From assembly GCF_910592395.1 (NCBI RefSeq), contig NC_088324.1:9264953-9328952 (forward strand): a stretch of DNA of 64,000 nucleotides. The letters are read 5' to 3'. This stretch comes from Lineus longissimus (lineage: Eukaryota > Nemertea > Pilidiophora > Heteronemertea > Lineidae). The notes beneath the pieces are model-generated. The model was not told the origin of the DNA and ran no database searches. It saw only the letters and a list, made by a program, of their open reading frames with translations. The translations under genes and the position numbers were made by a program. Below are positions 60,183-64,000 of the stretch, piece after piece. Every line of letters starts with the position of its first letter. Within the stretch, counting starts at the first letter, position 1.

Positions 60183-63125
60183 CTATTTCCTGGTGGGAGC
60201 GATTGTTCCATTCATTAAAGGATATTCCTTGTACTTTCCCTTGCGGTGGGTCTGCGAATACGGGAACACCTCCTTGACTGCCCGGTTGCACGCAGCGCCC
60301 CACGACTCCACCTGCGTGCTGCCAATCTCCTTGGCTGCTTCCTTCAGAATGGAGTCCCTGCTGACGTAACCACTATGTGTGGCGACTAGTAAAGCTGAAA
60401 AACCAAGAGAACAAACTGTGCTGAAAGATTTACAAGATTCACAAAGGTTTTGGTCTCGAGGAAAGAAGTATCAACAGGAAGCTGAATATTTCACATCTGC
60501 GCACTCATGAGTGTGAGTCTTAGACTGCACTGGTTCCTCTCTAAACTATCCTTGAATGGTTTCTCTCTAAATATACTTGAAACAGAGTTTTGTAGGAAAT
60601 GTTTACTGGGTCAGTGGGTGGCCAAGTAATTAGCTCGAGTGGATTTTTCGCTTTTGGGAATTTTTTTGTGCCTTGATGTTGTACTTTATTTGGCAACATA
60701 ATTGTAAACAGACCTCAACCCATTGACCAATTACATGCCTGAAGGGTGAAAAAATACCGAACTTACTCTGTATGGCTTTCACAAGGGCGATGCATTGTTC
60801 CATTTTTGGTATCGGCGTTCCATATGGCATGTCGGAATCGTGCATCCTTTTGTAATGGCTGCAATACGCACTGAAGTCCGTGAAGTACTCGTCGCACTGG
60901 AAGCACTTATAGGAGGCACCAGTGGGCATGTTCAACAGCGGAAGTGGATTCGTTTTCAGAAGGTCGAGGTCCTGATTTGAGGTGGTGGCAGTCGACGCAG
61001 CCGAGGACGTCATACTTTTTTCTTGTTTTGGACCCGACGTGGAAGAGTCGTGTGAACATTTTTGAAATTTATCCGCAACGGAGTCAGAATGTTGTCCCTC
61101 TGGACCAGAAGAGACAGTACATTTAGCGGAACAGTTTGCAGGCAAGCTCCCACATGTTTTGTGCAGACTTGAAGTTTCATTCTTCCGATGGGAGGAAAAG
61201 TTCGCTGAAGTGGACGAGAAGTCCTCAGGTTCCATCTGTACATACGCTTTTACGTTTTGCTCCACAGGATTCGTTTTGGTACCAGTCCTTCTTTTCAACA
61301 GATCGTCACTTTTATGTTTTATGAATGACTTAAGACGATCGGATGCAGAAAGAATGTGGAAATTTGGACTTCTCGCGACTTTTTCCTGGGTATTTTTCTG
61401 GACATTTTGCTGGGCAGTTTTGGGGACGCTTTCCTGGACATTTTGCTGGACATTATGCTGGGCACTTTCCCTTTGTGACTCATCCTCTCGGTTCCCATGA
61501 GAACCCGTGACAGTGTCCTTTTGCATATGAGTGGAGATCAAGTTGTAGATCGCAGACGACTTTAATTTCTGATGTGCCGCCATATTGAAAAACGACTTCC
61601 GTGACAGATACTTCGAATACTTCTGCATGTCATGAATTGCAGGAATAGGCTGCATCAAAGGTGTGCTTTGTAATGGACCATCAGCATCCGCAGAGGACGA
61701 CTGACACTCTACTTTATCAGAATCAGTTGAATTTTCCTCCGCACAATTTGGGTTAGGAATTTTTACAACCTTGTCGAGAATTTTTATCTTTTTGCAAACG
61801 GGTTCAGATGTTTCAACCTTTTCATCCGAATTGACATACGACGGACCTCGTCCCCAGTGTATGGTGTGAGTCTGTTGCCCAGGACTAAGAATATGCACCA
61901 TTGTCCTCTTTCGGTTAACTTCTGATTCGCCAAACACACTACCTGGGTCAACAGAGGTCGAGTTACCATGGTAATCATTTGAATCACATGGCTCAACTTT
62001 GACATTTTTGACAGTCAAATTTTCACCAATATCACAACGACTAATTTCAATACCAGTCGTACTATCCATTAGTCTGTTTGGAACAGACTTCCTTTTGCGT
62101 GTTTTAGTCCCCCGCCCACCAGAAAAATTGAACATTTTGGGTTTAGAACTTTGAATTTCACAATTGGATACATTCGAGGACGGGCCAATGATGTTCAAAT
62201 CATCAGATTCGGTTTCACTTTCACTACTACTCCTGTCCATATCACAGAAATCAGAGGACTTCGAATCACGCAAAGAAAACAGATTGATATTAGAAACAGA
62301 ACTTGTAGAGTTCTTGGCACAATTGTAACTGGTATATGTCTCATTCTTCTCACAGGAACCATGGCAAACACGAAAATGCAGCTTCAAATCCTCCAAAGTT
62401 CGGAATTTCAAATCGCAGTCATCACAGTCGAAATCATCAGCAGAGTTTCCCTTTAGGTGAAAATCCTTCACGTGCATGAGGAAGTTATCTTTCGAGGTGA
62501 GAATTGAAGGTAAAGATGTGCAGAGCTTACATTTGTATAAAATCTCTGCAAATTGCATCATACGTTGTGTCGACTCCAAAAAACTTACTGTGAAATCACA
62601 CACTTTGTTTTCTCCACAAACAGTAACTGGTTTTTCTGCAAAACCAGGAACAACTTTTTCAGGAGCATTCTGTGATAAATCTAGACCAGTTTTCACAGTA
62701 TCAGTTGAACAAACACGCCGCAGGCCAAGAGATTCCATCATGGTAGTATCCATTGTCAACTCAGCAATTTTCCCTAGATCTTTATCACATTTTTCTGTGG
62801 ACAGTCTTTCAGCAGTATCCTTACATATAAATGCATCAATTTTATCAGATTTGTTGTTGGAGCTCTCTGCAACAGTCATATCCGAGCTCTCTGCAGTAGT
62901 CATTCTCACATCAGTGTGGGCTCTCTCTTCAGCTGGCATACCAGTGCCAGTATTTGAGCTCCCCAAAGTTGGCCTGGTCACGTCAATACCAGCTTGCTCC
63001 CTGTCACAAATGATACTGACTGGCGTGATGTCAATGGTAGCACAAACAGATTTCTCATTTTTCTTCACTTCAGTACAAAGTGACTTTTTAGTAGAACCAC
63101 TGTCATCAGTATCCATTACCTCCAT
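60183..63125 (-). CDS. C2H2 zinc-finger protein with C-terminal RFX-like domain
   Basis: Two coding exons: 63125-60767 (donor CAGA|GTAAGT) and 60394-60183 (acceptor TTTTTCAG, stop TAG at 60185-60183), 856 residues, phase 1 junction. The chosen ATG (63125) has A at -3 and G at +4; the frame is open above it but has no earlier ATG. Three zinc fingers are visible: about residues 195-220 (YKCKLC...MHVKDFH), 237-260 (FDCDDC...LHFRVCH) and 740-764 (YKCFQC...SHYKRMH), the last two with exact C-x2-C-x12-H-x4-H spacing. Between them lies a long Ser/Thr-rich, low-complexity region with basic patches (TKTRKRKS) and a Gln/Asn-rich repeat (QHNVQQNVQESV). The C-terminus reads like a winged-helix, RFX-like domain (VSRDSILKEAAKEIG, WGAACNRAVKEVFP). 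It is likely a nuclear DNA-binding regulator. No poly(A) signal follows the TAG closely, so the terminal exon may be optional. Confidence 0.75.
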
Positions 63126-63275
63126 GATTACTAAAGATGGATTTTGGAGTATCCAAGCCCCCCTCTTTTTCAAGTCATAGTCCTGCCGCGATGTCGTCCT
63201 AGTTCACCAGGCATCCCCTTTTGATCACAAGTCACCTGTTAATAGTCGTCCAGCATTGGCTCCTCAATCACACAC
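63126..63275 (-). promoter_or_regulatory. 5' leader exon with upstream ORFs
   Basis: An acceptor TTTTTGCAG places an exon start at 63275. Before the main ATG there are two short upstream ORFs: one of 5 codons from 63256 (MLDDY) and one of 14 codons from 63214, ending TGA at 63170. Upstream ORFs commonly lower initiation at the main start. The first, noncoding exon is outside or unresolved. Confidence 0.5.
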
Positions 63276-63460
63276 CTGCAAAAACAAAACAAGACAAAAT
63301 AATAACTTTAAAATGTGATCAGGAAATGACCAAGAGACAATATCACAACCACAAAAGACAATATTGCAAGAAGGAGACTACTGGACCATGTGAATAAGGG
63401 CATGATTTCAGGAACGGCAGAATAACCAAGAGACATCTGACCAATTAAGAAGCCATGGGT

Positions 63461-63880
63461 TCAGGGACAGTGAAACAAGCAGGATGACATCAAGGGACAG
63501 TGGAACCAACAGGAGGACATCAAGGGACTGTGAAACAAGTAGGATGACAACAAGGGACAGTGGAACCAACAGGAGGACATCAAGGGACTGTGAAACAAGC
63601 AGGGTGACATCAAGGGACAGTGGAACCAACAGGAGGACATCAAGGGACTGTGAAACAAGCAGGATGACATCAAGGGACAGTGGAACCAACAGGAGGACAT
63701 CAAGGGACTGTGAAACAAGCAGGATGACATCAAGGGACAGTGGAACCAACAGGAGGACATCAAGGGACTGTGAAACAAGCAGGATGACATCAAGGGACAG
63801 TGGAACCAACAGGAGGACATCAAGGGACAGTGAAACAAGCAGGATGACATCAAGGAACAGTGGAACCAACAGGAGGACAC
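63461..63880. repeat. 60-bp minisatellite (two 30-bp halves)
   Basis: AGGATGACATCAAGGGACAG and AGGAGGACATCAAGGGACTG alternate, giving a 60-bp period over about seven units. Because 60 is a multiple of 3, two minus-strand frames stay open for 139 and 174 codons, encoding highly repetitive hydrophobic or Cys-rich peptides. I take these as by-products. A less regular GAGGAACAACCAGGA theme follows to about 63970. Confidence 0.9.
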
Positions 63881-64000
63881 ACACTATGCATCCGAGGACA
63901 CAGGAACAACCAGGACGACAACACCGGAACAATGAGGACTACATTATGGGACAGAGGAACAACCAGGAATACATGCGTCCAGGAGAGCTGGCAAAACCAT

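Noticed and set aside
60040-60303. Alternative frame of the 60394 exon ending at a good donor near 60129
   Set aside because: That frame loses the domain similarity seen between this exon and 59410-59192, which fixes the other frame.
63408-63932. 174- and 139-codon repetitive ORFs on the minus strand
   Set aside because: They are produced by a 60-bp minisatellite whose period is a multiple of three; two overlapping frames are open equally.

Overview
This is a stretch of a eukaryotic nuclear genome, most likely from a marine invertebrate. A deuterostome such as an echinoderm or hemichordate is my guess, with low confidence. The evidence is small exons with GT-AG introns, an invertebrate-type single DENND1 gene, many miniature inverted-repeat elements, a tRNA-derived SINE, and long tandem arrays. 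Nothing prokaryotic was seen.

Layout, left to right. Positions 1-3505 hold a 1.6-kb tandem repeat (two full copies and one partial). Positions 3529-10090 hold a patchwork of duplicated, partly decayed, exon-like modules on the minus strand; the three leftmost join in phase and may be the 3' end of a real gene. Around 11.1-11.7 kb there is a promoter-like stretch with a perfect NRF-1 palindrome. Positions 12632-31866 (+) carry a complete 22-exon DENND1 (connecdenn) gene, 1071 codons, with one GC-AG intron. Its introns host several small foldback elements. A tRNA-derived SINE and a small minus-strand ORF with an acylation-type N-terminus follow at 32.2-34.3 kb.

Positions 36.2-40.9 kb hold two tandem arrays (133-bp and 705-bp units). 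Positions 41.2-42.7 kb look like a three-exon, largely noncoding transcript with good splice sites and a poly(A) signal. Positions 43.3-44.4 kb contain a very long imperfect hairpin and a second weaker one. Positions 46.2-51.5 kb are a 94-bp satellite with a higher-order period near 1.06 kb. It is followed by a degenerate array into which a TTAA-flanked element (52337-53108) has inserted cleanly.

The right end is on the minus strand. One CDS (60183-63125) encodes three C2H2 zinc fingers and a C-terminal winged-helix-like, RFX-resembling domain. Five or six exons downstream (57406-59865) encode a second, paralogous copy of that domain followed by another basic, helix-turn-helix-like module. 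The two sets may be one gene with alternative 3' ends. A 60-bp minisatellite lies at 63461-63880.

Functionally, DENND1 is a Rab35 exchange factor of clathrin-coated pits. The zinc-finger/RFX-like gene is probably a nuclear DNA-binding protein. No functional link between the two is visible. All exon models here are read by eye from splice signals, phase and remembered family features, not from alignments.
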